64,000 nucleotides of DNA from Micropterus salmoides (lineage: Eukaryota > Chordata > Actinopteri > Centrarchiformes > Centrarchidae): NCBI RefSeq assembly GCF_014851395.1, contig NW_024044681.1, positions 24,925,036 to 24,989,035 of the forward strand, given 5' to 3'. Made by a program: the position numbers and the translations under genes. The notes beneath the pieces are model-generated. The model was given only the letters and a program-made list of their open reading frames with translations, ran no database searches and was not told where the DNA came from. Numbering within the stretch: position 1 is the stretch's first letter; each line of letters opens with the position of its first letter. Positions 26,331 through 42,014 of the stretch are shown here, piece by piece.

Positions 26331-26805
26331 GACAGATGCCAAGCTGGCCTTCTTGCTGTTGGACTTGTTAGTATTAACATACTTAGCTTGTTTTGTTGTA
26401 TTTGCTTGATGTTTGGCTATGTTGGCGAAGTTGTCAAAATCAGCCAGAGGTTTATCTGCTAGCTATACATTTCGTTAGCAAACTTACTAGATAACACACT
26501 CACTCAGACATCGGTAACTTTACTGCAACTTCAAGTGCTCTTGAGTCGGAATGCATCCCAGCTTTGTTGGCTAGGTTGCCACCTGGGGCCCGTTCTTCGT
26601 ACGTCGCTAACTCACTTAGCTGGATTTGATTGTTGGCGATTTGGCATGATCTTGGATTGTTTGGTTCTTCGACGCTCATCCTGGACTTGCTGTCATAGCA
26701 ACAGGTGCGTAAGCTTGAACCTGCTCGCGAGCAGGCTTATTTCCTGTTAACAGGATTAGATCCCGGCTTTATAAGCGGAGGTGATACGGGAAGTCTTTCG
26801 CAGCC

Positions 26806-27990
26806 ATGTCTTCGTTTTTACGAGAAGGACCTGTTGCTGAAGGTGGCAGAATAATTCGAAGAGCTTTTCGAATTAATCGCGTATTGCGAGATAGACAGGA
26901 TCCTTTAGCGCAGCGCGATAATATACTTATTGAGAGAGATCGTTTTTCTCGTGAGGGTGTCATATACATCATTCGGCCACAAACTGTGTGCATTGCCCTG
27001 AGAGTCTTTGCGAGTACGTTCCTTTACGCTATTGGAGATGCGGAAAACTTGGGGGGAAAGTGCTGTCTGTCCTGCCAAAACTCAAGCAGTTTTTGGGGGG
27101 TTTTGTGGTATTTCCAAGCCACTTCAGACCACAGGTTGTGAAGCAGAATTTTTTTTGCCATTGCAGGTACATTACAATTGTTTATGAAGATCATGCAACC
27201 ATGATCATGCCAAAAAGTAGGACTTAGTGTTTGTTCCTCAGGCTTCCCTAACGTGATTGGTGCCGTTGACGGCACGCACGTCCCCATCAAGGCCCCACCA
27301 GGCCCCAATGAAGGGGATTTTATGAACCAAAAGGGATTTCACAGTGTAAATGTGCAGGTAAATTACTATTATGATTCTCAATATTCCAGATTAGTAATAT
27401 ATCAAATTAAAAAAAATGTAATCAAAGTATGCAGTTGACTGATTAAAAATATCTTAGATGGTGTGTGACTCAATGTCATACATCACAAATGTGGAAGCAA
27501 AATGGCCTGGCATGACTCCAGGATTTTCAGAGAATCACATTTATGCACATTATTTGAATGTGGTAAGAAATTTTTATATCAAACTCACTGTATGACACAT
27601 TTATTTTGAGCCTAACAAAACTGCATTTTTCCAGGTGCTTACGATGGGATCCTGCTTGGTGACCGGGGCTATGCCTGCAGGCAGTATTTTCTGACGCCAT
27701 TTCCTGATCCAAACCCGTTACAATGCAGCTCTAGGCAGGACAAGGGCACACACTGAAATTACCTTTGGGGCAACTAAAGGAAAGATTTCAGTGTCTGAAG
27801 GGTTGCACCTGACCGGGTCTGTGACATTATTGTTGCATGTGCCAGTCTCCACAACATTGCCACCATCAGAAAGAAGAGGACACCTGTGGTGGAGGTACAG
27901 CCTGATGATGACCTCCAGCCAGTGCACTTGGACCAACCTAGTGGCAGAGCTGCACGGGACAGAATTGTGGACCACCTTTTTTTGGGTTTT
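26806..27990 (+). pseudogene. HARBI1-like Harbinger transposase, decayed
   Basis: Starts MSSFLREGPVAEGGRIIRRA. The next part shows ALRVFASTFLYAIGDAENL. The first catalytic Asp block is VIGAVDGTHVPIKAPPG (about 27250), followed by FHSVNVQ. Later pieces match the third-Asp region (LLGDRGYACRQY near 27655) and the C-terminal LHN helix region, but frame shifts, small deletions and intron-like AT stretches separate them. The DDE nuclease is therefore not intact. Confidence 0.82.
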
Positions 27991-28167
27991 TTTTTTTTTA
28001 CAAACAAAAACATTCATTAAATGAATAGAAGACAAGACAACATGCTTAGTTCCTTGATTTTTATTTCAATTATTCTTTGTCAAGAAAAGCCAGTGATGGT
28101 CATCTTTTGCCTGCAATAAGATATATTGTTATCCAAGGTCAGCAATAATACTGTGTGAAATAGTGTA

Positions 28168-29195
28168 TTAGCATTTACTCTGAAGTTCCTTTTGAAGCAA
28201 CTCAATTTCTAGTGCCAGTTTTTTCTTCTTTAAAAAGGTGTCAAGTTCCATTTCTCCCCTTAATTTTAGTTTTTTCAGGTGAAAATACTCAATTTTCTGT
28301 TGTAGATTATGTTTATATAGGGTACAGATATCACCCTGTGCCATTTTTGGATAAAAAGAATTACAAAAAAAACCCCCACAAGCCTCATGCAACAGAAATA
28401 AAAAGGAAATATACTACACTGCCCACCTCTGTATCACTTTGTGCTGTAGGCCTGTCTGTAGGCCTGTCTGGCCTTTCCTCCTGCAACTCATATTGCAGTC
28501 AGAAATTATATGTACACAACTATAAATTAAGCTGTTATTTATGCACTTACAAGTACTTCCTCCAAAAGGACAGTCATCTGAGAGGGTTTCTTCACTGTCC
28601 TGTGCAAAAGAAACTAATGGGTATTACAAAATGTTGCACTCTTTCCTTTTGATGTAAAGTTAGAAAAAGTCCACTTGCACTGCACATGCTTCAGCCACCA
28701 CTTGCTTGGGAACAGGTAAAAGTGTTGGTGTATTATGTAAAACTGCACAAAAGAGGAGAACACAATGGCATTACAATGAACTACACTAGGAAAAAATGTG
28801 ATCAATAACATATTGCAATATATTTTTACATTAAGTTATGCAGTTTTCACCTTCACAAGTCAAAGCAATTCATCACTATGCAATATTTATCAGTTGAAAT
28901 GACTGTACCAGCCATTTGGATTATAGGCATACTTAATTTAATGCAGCAACAAATTATTTACAGTGTAGCAAGATAATTTAAAACTCATTTACCAGTAATG
29001 AAGGTGTTGCAACTGGTCCCTGGCTTTTGGTCTAAGGAAGAGCTGCCCCCAGGGATGCCCTTCACAATGGGTCGGTTCACATTTAAACCAAGGGCCAGCT
29101 CTTCTGCCAAGGTATAATGTGGGGGTGCAGGACCACCACCTGTTTTTTTCTGCTCTGCCTTTTTCTTGGTTGCTGTTATAAACAGACAAACACAT
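28168..29195 (-). pseudogene. Harbinger second ORF (Myb/SANT-like partner), remnant
   Basis: The minus-strand frame 28168-28392 encodes a Lys/Leu/Glu-rich amphipathic C-terminal helix (KLALEIELLQKELQS), as in the Myb-like accessory protein of vertebrate Harbinger elements. A further fragment lies near 28989-29195. The SANT domain itself is not clear. The call rests mainly on position and the helix. Confidence 0.5.
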
Positions 29196-29462
29196 AATTT
29201 AACATTTATTTTGGTAAAAGAGACTAAACAGTAGAAGTAGAAAGTTGCTGATCAATGTTTCTACTATTGATACAAATCCCCTTTTAAACCAGTGCATGAA
29301 CGCGCAATTATCTCCGATAACTCAATCTAGCTGTACTAATCATAACCGGCAGGTGTGTTCGAAGAACCCAATTAGCCAGATCATAATTAGGCCGATGATA
29401 TTATCTTGGATGTCTCATTTCATCTCGGATGTTTTAAGCAACATACGAAGAACGGGCCCCTG

Positions 29463-31321
29463 GTCTTTTCTTGGTCACTCTCTTTCACATCTTAGCTTTC
29501 TCCATCAACATCTTGGTTCCTCTCGCCTCTGACATTAGTTAAATGTAGAGGCTGCTGAGCCCTGTTATGTTTGCCCGAATGACCGGCCCCGGCTCTGGCT
29601 CAACACCTCTCCACCTGTTGTGGCTGAGGCTAATAATCTCAAGTTGATGTTAGCGAAATCACTAGAAAACACACATCGGTAACATTACTGTAAGTGGTTT
29701 TGCGTCGGTTGCTGAGTCGAGTCGGAGCTGGGCAGCCTCAGTGGACGTAACATTAACGTTTTTGATAATGGAAAAAAAAAATGCGTGTGTACAGCTGTCC
29801 TTATTTACGACAGTGGTACACTGATACGGTGGGTATGCCAAATCACCCAGAAACCACATACATAATGTTGCTTTAATGTGTTAGTGGTCCATGTGTGTCC
29901 ATGTCATATTTTGCACAATAAACATACAGAATATTATCCTGTATCATTTATGAGAATGAACGAAAAGTAAATTACTGGAAATTCTTAACAATTCAATTAA
30001 GTCTCAAACAGAATTATTTATTATTAAAATAATTAAGAATTAACATTAATTATGATAATAATTATTGTACAACAGGCTTAAAAGAACAGGCACGTTTAAT
30101 GATACTGTACTAAATGAATGAAGAAATGAAAATTTGAACAGAAAAAACAAGAAACTTCAGAATCAATGACAAAATCAAAAACATGGACAGCATGACTCCA
30201 CTCTAGTGGCATGGTACTTTTAATCTGGGATTAAAGTTGATTGAGGGCAGACATGAGCAGTGCCATCTTAAAGAATAAAGCACGTGGACCTTGGTTCTCT
30301 TGTACATGTGACCCCACAGCTGCTGGACATGTGGAAGTGACATCTCATCTGTGCCCTCTAGAGGTCACCATCTATCAAAATATGAGCCCTATACTGCATG
30401 AGCAGACACATTTATGAAACATACCTTGTGTTTATATCAGATTATCAAAATAGAAGCACTATTATAGATATGTTCCACACGTTCTGTGACTTCTGAATGA
30501 CAAAGATTTTTCTCTAACATTACTGAAATTGTTTTGAGCTAAGTTTAAATCACAAAGACCATCATATCCATCTGTTATCTATACTCTGTTATGCCTTTGT
30601 AAGATTACCTGGGAAGTAAGGTTAAAGTTAAGTCTCTTCCAGCAGGCGTTGAACATAAAGGAGACCTCCCTAAATGAAACAAGAGGGGGATTCATTCCTG
30701 TTTGGTTCAATGTTCATGGTTACTCAACATTACAACAATGCATCAGGTTAATAGAATGAATGAAAGCCAAATCAGTTTTTTATTATGTAACAGTGTGATA
30801 TAATTAGAAATATAAAAATTGAAATATTGGAAGATTTTGACAAAAGCCCTGGTATCGAGAAAAATTGTAGGTACAAAGATACAAATTGTGTCTTTTTTCA
30901 GGATGTACATGATTGTCATGTTACTATAGTAGAAACAGACAGGCCTACTTCTTGGATAAAAGTACTGTCTTGTCTGTGTTTAACTTATTTCTTGGATTTG
31001 CAGGACTTTTTTTTCCTTTCAAGAAATTACTGAACATCTTTTCTTAGACAGTAAAGATAACATGTGCTCATTTTGTGACTATAAAACATATTACAGCAGG
31101 TGTTACATGTTTTTTTAAGAACTATTTCAGTAGAGTTGTTGGGTAGTGAAGCATTCACAAGGAGGCTGGTTAAACGTTTACCTGCCTGGTTAATTAGTCA
31201 GTGTTAGGAAGGATGTAAAGAGGAATTACACAGAAACAGTTCATTGCACACAAGCGCGCTTTCACGCTCATGCATGCTAAATACTGTTACGGGATCAACA
31301 ACTCAGCACAAGCCATCTGAC
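29463..31321. other. intergenic; repeat flank then 5' region of hhla2-like gene
   Basis: 29640-29740 resembles the left Harbinger flank at 26480-26570 (shared CATCGGTAAC...TTACTG, then GAGTCGGA), so the element sits in or beside a duplicated repeat. The remainder is AT-rich with no gene seen. The hhla2-like 5' UTR and promoter should lie just upstream of 31322. Confidence 0.4.
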
Positions 31322-35703
<4,382 letters not shown>

Positions 35704-35880
35704 ATCATCTAGCCATACATGAGCAACACACAGTGAAGGATAATGCACAGAAACTTCAACAAAGAGATCCAGATCAAACTGATTCTGTAACAATCCTAAT
35801 CATCTGTATACTGTACCTGTATTGTATGCTGTGAAAATCTATTATTAACCTTGAGTGTGGGCCTGTTTTTCTGCCTTTAA

Positions 35881-35886
35881 AATAAA
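35881..35886 (+). terminator. candidate polyadenylation signal of hhla2-like gene
   Basis: AATAAA lies 178 bp after the stop codon and is followed by a T-rich, GT-containing stretch. A second AATAAAG lies near 36228. Either could be used. Confidence 0.45.
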
Positions 35887-37703
35887 ATAAAAAGTATAGC
35901 AACATTTTCTGTAGTGTGCTCCCATTTGCCAGTTTGGTACTTGGTAAGTCCAGACATTGGAGCGCCTCAATGGAATGCGGCCATCATTAATGTTATTACT
36001 TACACCTGTGTAGACATGGCAGTATGAAGAAAGGTCTGTTATCATGTTAAAATTTGCAGCATTAATGGTATCACAAGGGGTGTTAGAATATTTTGGATCT
36101 AATGTAGGAGTTATTGCTTGTGTGTTTGACTTCTGTGTAGCTGTCATTGTTTGTTGTTCATTGTAATTTCTGTTTTGGGTTAGGGTTTGTACAGCACCTT
36201 GTAACTCTGCTTTATAAGGTCATTTATAAATAAAGTTTACCTTCTTACTATTAATATGTTTTGAGTATCTGATTTATTATAGATATTTTCAATGTAAGAA
36301 ATAATATTTTTGCTAGATATCAGTTGTTGTGTTCATGTTGTTTTGTTTTGTAAGAATAGAGTCAGTTTTATATACTGTAGGTATGCAGATTTAAGACCAG
36401 CATAGGAGGGTCTATGGTTATTTACCAGAGCAACAGTGGCAGCGTGAGCCATGATTTTTCTGTGTTTGCTTGCTTGCCAAGAATAAAGAACCCACAAAAC
36501 CACAAAATGTCTGTGTGGACGGTGGATTCAGTTTTGATTTTGGTTATGGACAAATTGCTGCTACAGATAGGGACATGATTAAATTGCCTATACAAACATG
36601 ACACTGCCCAAACATGTCCAGACAACCACCTACATTACACCACAGCCATATAATTATAGGCTCAGTGGCATAACAAAGACACAAACATCTTGTTTTGTAT
36701 TGTGAGTGCACCTTTTTCAAATTAAACTGAATTTGGTCATCTAGATAAACCCTGAAAAAAATGTAGATGGACTGTGGGGTGATTCCATAAAATGCCTTAG
36801 GGACAGGTTTATTTTTTCATTAGTGGTCACAGGAACTCTTCTCAGTAAATACACATCTGTCAATTGAAGCAGTTCAGGTGTGTGAAGTTTGAGATGTGGG
36901 TTAAGCTTTGTGCCACTGGGCCAAAGTACCCAAGCGCAGAGCTGCTTTTCCACCCAAGCTATAAGACTCTTAAACTCAAATTCATCCTCAGCACTTCTCC
37001 ATTGATCATTGAATATTGTTTACCATTTTTATAATTGCTTCTTTGTTAACGTATATTGTCTGCTATGTAGCAGAAGGGAGTTACAAAGCTGAATTTCATT
37101 ATATAACCTGTTATATTGTAACAATATATGTACTTACCTACCTACCATGTTCTTCTTTCTTGAAAGGAAAGTCTGTATAATTGGACAGAACACAGTGAAA
37201 GATGAGCCGACAATGCCGAAGTCCATTTTGAAGAAAACAAACATAACTTTTCGACGTTTAACACTAAAAATTACCAGTTGAAATTGGCTTCTTGTGATTG
37301 GGTGAGACACTTGAGACTTCTCACGCTGTGACTCAGACCTCCCAACAATTACCAGAGTTGATCATACACCCACTCCCACAATCTGACACCAATCTTTCTT
37401 CCATCGTTCTCCCCTCTTCCCTACTTTTTCCACGGCCTTCACTCAGACTCACTATAATCACGCTACAAGTGGTTTCAATCTATAGTTTAAAAAAAATCCA
37501 GACACACAAAGCAGTTTGCAGCAAATTCTGTGTGTGTGGTTACTTTATAATTGTACCTTTTTTTTAACCTTCTTTGGCCTGGAAGTAGAATAACATTCCA
37601 GCGCTCTATGACGAATACATCTTTGTGTTGGCAATAAATATAAACGTCCCAGATTTCAAATGAGACTCTCCTATGTGTCATTATACTTTTCTGAAATTCT
37701 AAA

Positions 37704-37766
37704 GAAGGAAAGAGAGCGAGAGAGAGAGAGAGAGAGAGAGAGTGAGAGTGTGTGTGTGTGTGTGTA
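37704..37766. repeat. (AG)n(TG)n compound microsatellite
   Basis: About 18 AG units with minor interruptions run into about 9 TG units. Confidence 0.9.
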
Positions 37767-39026
37767 TGTGTGCGAGTGTGCTTGCTATGCTCGCGCTCTC
37801 ATTTGTGTGTTTTATGACAAAGACCCCAACTCTGTGTCTGGAAGTAATCATCTCGTCCAGGCTGCACTCCACAGCCCCCTCCCTATGATGTAATTGGAGT
37901 TTTTCGCATGAAGGTTCAAGATTTTCAGTGGGATTCTGGGGAATTTTCCAAGGTAACTTTTCATTTATTCTACTGTCTCTTAACTTGCTACTTTATCTCT
38001 ACATTTTATTCTCTTGCGTGGCCACTTAACTATTTGGTTCGACTAGCTTTTATAATTAATCTATTAGATCAAAAAGTGATCAGAGTACTAGATATTTTCC
38101 GTGTTGCAGTATGGGTAATGTCTCTGACCGTAAGGTTTTTACTCTTTGCCTGCACAGTTAAGAGGGGGAGTGAGGTTGGCTCTGTTTCAAACACAGCGAT
38201 GGGGCCTCCTCCCGCCTCCACATACTGCTGAAACAACAATCCAAGAGTCAACTTTTTTTTTACAAATTTGAGCACTAATGCCTACTCTAGTTTTTTTCTC
38301 CCATAGAAAACACACATTGTGGGGAGACTTCTCTGTGTGCAAACTGTGAAGAGTTAAGTTGTGTCTAAACAAACGGGCCAGACAGCAGGAAGACAGCTGC
38401 CATTGTACAGTAAATAAAATGTAATAGGCAGACCGTGAAGTCTATGAAGGAGATTAAACACATGTCTTCACGTGACAGGTACAGATTTGCAGTGACTCAC
38501 TCAAACCCACTGTGTCCATACTGGAATATAATGATAACATGATACTGGAGTTTATTGATCCTTGCGAGGTCAGAGGTCAGAATCAGCTGCAGAGGGAGAA
38601 AAACAATCTCTGGAGCCAGAAGGGATTAAACATGCTTATTTCTTTTAAAACGCATATAATTAAGTGTAATAGTGTGATAATGCTTCCTTTATTCCTTCCT
38701 TCTTGCCTTTTTGCTTTTCTACATGAGAGCTGTTCCATATCTCACCAGAGAGGGGCAGCAACCACATCTGCTGCTGAAAAGTAAACCCCCCCACCCTCCA
38801 CCCCCTCTCCCTTACTCCTGGGGAGGAGAGTCTGAGCAGAGAGTTGAGGTGGGAGGGGAGAGGGGCTCCCGTCTGATCCTTTGTCATGGGAAGACTTTTA
38901 CTGTGCTGTTACATACAGAGACAGAGAGGACTTCAGCTTCAGCAGTAACAGAAACAATCAGGCGCAAGTATGTGAATGGGACAGACAAAAAAGGTCAGTA
39001 ACTTTTCTTTAACGCAAAAGATTCAG

Positions 39027-42014
39027 TCAAACTCCCAAATGTCCTGGTTNNNNNNNNNNNNNNNNNNNNNNNNNNNNNNNNNNNNNNNNNNNNNNNNNNN
39101 NNNNNNNNNNNNNNNNNNNNNNNNNNNNNNNNNNNNNNNNNNNNNNNNNNNNNNNNNNNNNNNNNNNNNNNNNNNNNNNNNNNNNNNNNNNNNNNNNNNN
39201 NNNNNNNNNNNNNNNNNNNNNNNNNNNNNNNNNNNNNNNNNNNNNNNNNNNNNNNNNNNNNNNNNNNNNNNNNNNNNNNNNNNNNNNNNNNNNNNNNNNN
39301 NNNNNNNNNNNNNNNNNNNNNNNNNNNNNNNNNNNNNNNNNNNNNNNNNNNNNNNNNNNNNNNNNNNNNNNNNNNNNNNNNNNNNNNNNNNNNNNNNNNN
39401 NNNNNNNNNNNNNNNNNNNNNNNNNNNNNNNNNNNNNNNNNNNNNNNNNNNNNNNNNNNNNNNNNNNNNNNNNNNNNNNNNNNNNNNNNNNNNNNNNNNN
39501 NNNNNNNNNNNNNNNNNNNNNNNNNNNNNNNNNNNNNNNNNNNNNNNNNTTAGATTGAAAAACTGGGATCGGAGCAGGAAAGTCTTTCGATACAGAAACT
39601 GGTATCTGAGCCGGGGCAGGTGGGTCTTTAGGTACAGAAACTAGGGTCTGAACAGGGGCAGGAAGGGGCTTAGACTGAGAAACTTGAAAATGAGCAGGAG
39701 CAGGGGGATCTTTTGATGCCGAAATTGGGATTTGAGCAGGGGTAGCAGGGGGTTTAGATTGAGAAACATGCATTTGAACAGGAGCAGGCAGATCTTTAGA
39801 TACAGAAATTGGGATTTGAGCAGGGGTAGCAGGGGGTTTAGACTGAGAAACTTGCATTTGAACAGGAGCAAGCAGATCTTTAGATACAGAAACTGGAATC
39901 TGATCAGGAGCAGGAGGGACTTTAGATTGGGAGACTGGGATCTTACCCAGAGCAGGAGGTGTTGCGAATGCTGTAGAAAAACCAGCATATGTGGTAGGGG
40001 CTGAGGTCAGCATGGGATCAGGGGGCATTTTATCTAAAGAGAGTGGCGCAGGAGTGGGTTTAGTCATGGGAGGAATCTTATCTAAAGAAGTTGAAGATGG
40101 AGTAGGGACTGATGCAGTGCTGGGTTGGGGTTTAGTTGTGGCAGTCGTGGTAGAGGAAGGACAAAGATGTGGAACAGTTACGATGGAAGGAGGGGTTTTA
40201 TTTAAGTCCATTGGGCTAGATGCGAGTATAGGCTTAGAAAGGGCCACAGATGCTGAGCCTGAGGTTGTAGTTGATGTGGGAAATGTTGTGACCTTAGAGG
40301 GGATAACCGGTGCAGGAGAGGGGGGTTTGGTGCAGGCCACTGATACTGTCACTGGGGCTTTAGATTCTCCTGCAGTAGAAATTAGCGAAGGTTTGTAAGA
40401 AGTGCAAGTTTGCAGATTCATACTGCTAGCTGAATCTAATTTAGCAGGTGAAGGTTGAGTAAAAGCAACAGTGGCGGGAGGGCTATGGGTTACTGGTGGA
40501 GGTTTAGCTGACGCAGGAGAAGGAGAAGCAACAGGGCTAGTTTTACTTACTGGAGCAATAATTTGAGGAGGCGCTGCAATCTGTGAAGCCAATTTGCTGA
40601 CTGTAGAAGTAAGAGTTGGACTAACTGAGGGAGCCTTGACTACAGTCGCCAGGGTGTTCGGAGGAGCTGTGGTGGTTGTAGAGGTGGAGCTCAGTGTGGA
40701 TTTAACTGTTATTGAAGGGGAAGACATTACTGGAGCTGAAAGGCTTGTTAATGTTACATGGGCAATTGAGGGTTTTGTTGGCATGGGCGTAGGAGATGAT
40801 TTCATTTTAATGCTGGTAGAAGGCTCAGAGGGTTGAGTAGAGTCTGAGCTCATTTTGACTGAATGAGTAGTCAAAGTGGAAGATTTAGTCAGGGTTGTGA
40901 TGATTGTACTTGGCTTGGCAATGGGGGACGAGGTTGAAGTTGTCTTTGTCAGAGCAGTAAAGGATTGGGTTGGGGCTGTTGTGGGGACGGCTATAGGAGA
41001 GGGTTTTGCCATAGCAGCAGTGCTGACAGAGGTAGAAGTCAGCGGAGAGGAGATGGTGGGTTTGGAGAAGAGAGATGTGGATGATGGCGTGACTTCAGTC
41101 ACCATAGCACTGATGGCACTGTAGGCTTTTCCCCACTCTGCCTCCACATCAGCCATGATGTCTCCACCCCCTGAGATTGAGTCAAAGGTCAGGAGAGAGG
41201 AGATGTCTGCCAGCAAGGTGCTCAGGCTGTTATCACCAGGTACCAAGGGTGGTTTAGAGGAGGGTAAAGGCGGCACATGCTCATTAGTTTTACTCACATT
41301 GCCTGCTGTCAACTGGGGAGTTATGGTGTCTGATGGAGTCGTGGCTGCACGGTCCTGTGTTGTTTTTTCTGTGCTCTTGAGGGGCTCACAGCTCTCAGTC
41401 TCTGAGCTGTCCAGAGAACGAGGCTGGGATTTGGGGGTGAGTGTGAGGTCCTCTTTGATGATTTCCACACTGTTGGCTCGAGACGACATTAGAAGTGGGC
41501 TTGGAGGGGCTTCCTCCTTGTCCTCTTTATCTTTTGACCGGAACTTAACATTGCCAAAGAGACCCTTCAGCCCCCGGCGTTGCCGACCCACTGGCTGGGA
41601 CACGGTGTGGACTCGGCGGTCCCCCATTCCTCTCCGACCACCCCTCAGTAACGACAGGAAGCTGAGGGACTTGGCTGAGCTGACTGAAGAAATGGAGGTA
41701 CGAGCAGGGGTGGCAGCCAATACGCCATCTTCGCCAAGCGGCTCCTCATCTGCCTGCTCCCTCTCTCCTTGACTCATCTCCTGCCCCTTCTCCTTGTCTG
41801 GATCCTGCTCCGAATCTGGTGCAGCGGACTCTGATAATCCATCTAAGGTTTTGCTCCTGTTAACAGGTGACTTGTTATTTCCATCCCCTTTGCTTCGAAT
41901 AGAAAATATGTTACCTGGCTTGCGTTTGCCAAACAGCTTGAATCCTTTTCTGATTTTTCCACTCGACTGGGATTCACAAGGCGGGGGGTCCATGTTGTCC
42001 ATTTGTACATCCAT
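39027..42014 (-). CDS. AMER/FAM123-like protein with long Ser/Thr/Pro-rich tail (interrupted by gap)
   Basis: APC membrane recruitment (AMER) proteins bind PI(4,5)P2 and APC at the plasma membrane and modulate Wnt signalling. The start at 42014 is the first ATG of a long open frame. Family-like segments occur in AMER order: GKIRKGFKLFGKRKPG...KGDGNNKS (about 19-48), SKTLDGLSES (54-63), AKSLSFLSLLRGG (114-126), RRGLKGLFGNVKFRSKDK (146-163), NSVEIIKED (181-189) and LLADISSLLTFDSISGGG with DIMADVEAEW (268-294), the counterpart of the family's S-L-x-S-F-D-S-L-T-G-C-G-D-I block. AMER2 seems closest. About 480 residues of Ser/Thr/Pro/Ala-rich low-complexity sequence follow, then a 14-residue repeat that runs into the 500-N gap at 39050. 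No APC-binding repeats are seen before the gap. The frame across the gap, and the stop at 39027, cannot be trusted. Confidence 0.62.
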   Translation of the reverse strand: MDVQMDNMDPPPCESQSSGKIRKGFKLFGKRKPGNIFSIRSKGDGNNKSPVNRSKTLDGLSESAAPDSEQDPDKEKGQEMSQGEREQADEEPLGEDGVLAATPARTSISSVSSAKSLSFLSLLRGGRRGMGDRRVHTVSQPVGRQRRGLKGLFGNVKFRSKDKEDKEEAPPSPLLMSSRANSVEIIKEDLTLTPKSQPRSLDSSETESCEPLKSTEKTTQDRAATTPSDTITPQLTAGNVSKTNEHVPPLPSSKPPLVPGDNSLSTLLADISSLLTFDSISGGGDIMADVEAEWGKAYSAISAMVTEVTPSSTSLFSKPTISSPLTSTSVSTAAMAKPSPIAVPTTAPTQSFTALTKTTSTSSPIAKPSTIITTLTKSSTLTTHSVKMSSDSTQPSEPSTSIKMKSSPTPMPTKPSIAHVTLTSLSAPVMSSPSITVKSTLSSTSTTTTAPPNTLATVVKAPSVSPTLTSTVSKLASQIAAPPQIIAPVSKTSPVASPSPASAKPPPVTHSPPATVAFTQPSPAKLDSASSMNLQTCTSYKPSLISTAGESKAPVTVSVACTKPPSPAPVIPSKVTTFPTSTTTSGSASVALSKPILASSPMDLNKTPPSIVTVPHLCPSSTTTATTKPQPSTASVPTPSSTSLDKIPPMTKPTPAPLSLDKMPPDPMLTSAPTTYAGFSTAFATPPALGKIPVSQSKVPPAPDQIPVSVSKDLLAPVQMQVSQSKPPATPAQIPISVSKDLPAPVQMHVSQSKPPATPAQIPISASKDPPAPAHFQVSQSKPLPAPVQTLVSVPKDPPAPAQIPVSVSKDFPAPIPVFQSXXXXXXXXXXXXXXXXXXXXXXXXXXXXXXXXXXXXXXXXXXXXXXXXXXXXXXXXXXXXXXXXXXXXXXXXXXXXXXXXXXXXXXXXXXXXXXXXXXXXXXXXXXXXXXXXXXXXXXXXXXXXXXXXXXXXXXXXXXXXXXXXXXXXXXXXXXXXXXXXXXXXXXXXPGHLGV
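39050..39549. other. assembly gap (500 N)
   Basis: Exactly 500 N, which looks like a placeholder rather than a measured length. It falls inside the 42-bp coding repeat of the AMER-like gene. Confidence 0.97.
39550..39950 (-). repeat. 42-bp coding tandem repeat (14-residue unit)
   Basis: Units alternate between VSQSKPPATPAQIP-like and ISVSKDLPAPVQMH-like 14-residue versions, giving an 84-bp higher-order period. At least nine units are visible before the gap. Confidence 0.85.

Larger units (their letters stand above)
26583..29462. mobile_element. PIF/Harbinger transposon with both ends and CTG target duplication
   Basis: Terminal inverted repeats GGGCCCGTTCTTCGTA (26586) and its complement (ending 29459), flanked on both sides by CTG (26583-26585 and 29460-29462), which fits the three-base target preference of this superfamily. 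Inside are a HARBI1-like transposase on the plus strand and a second gene converging from the minus strand, the usual two-gene layout. Both genes are damaged, but the termini are intact, so cross-mobilisation is conceivable. Confidence 0.9.
35704..39026. other. intergenic, no gene seen
   Basis: Includes a compound (AG)n/(TG)n microsatellite at 37704-37766 and a probable LINE 3' tail near 36960-37110 (ends like CTGAATTTCATTATATAA). 38700-38990 is GC-richer but has no recognisable exon. Confidence 0.45.
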
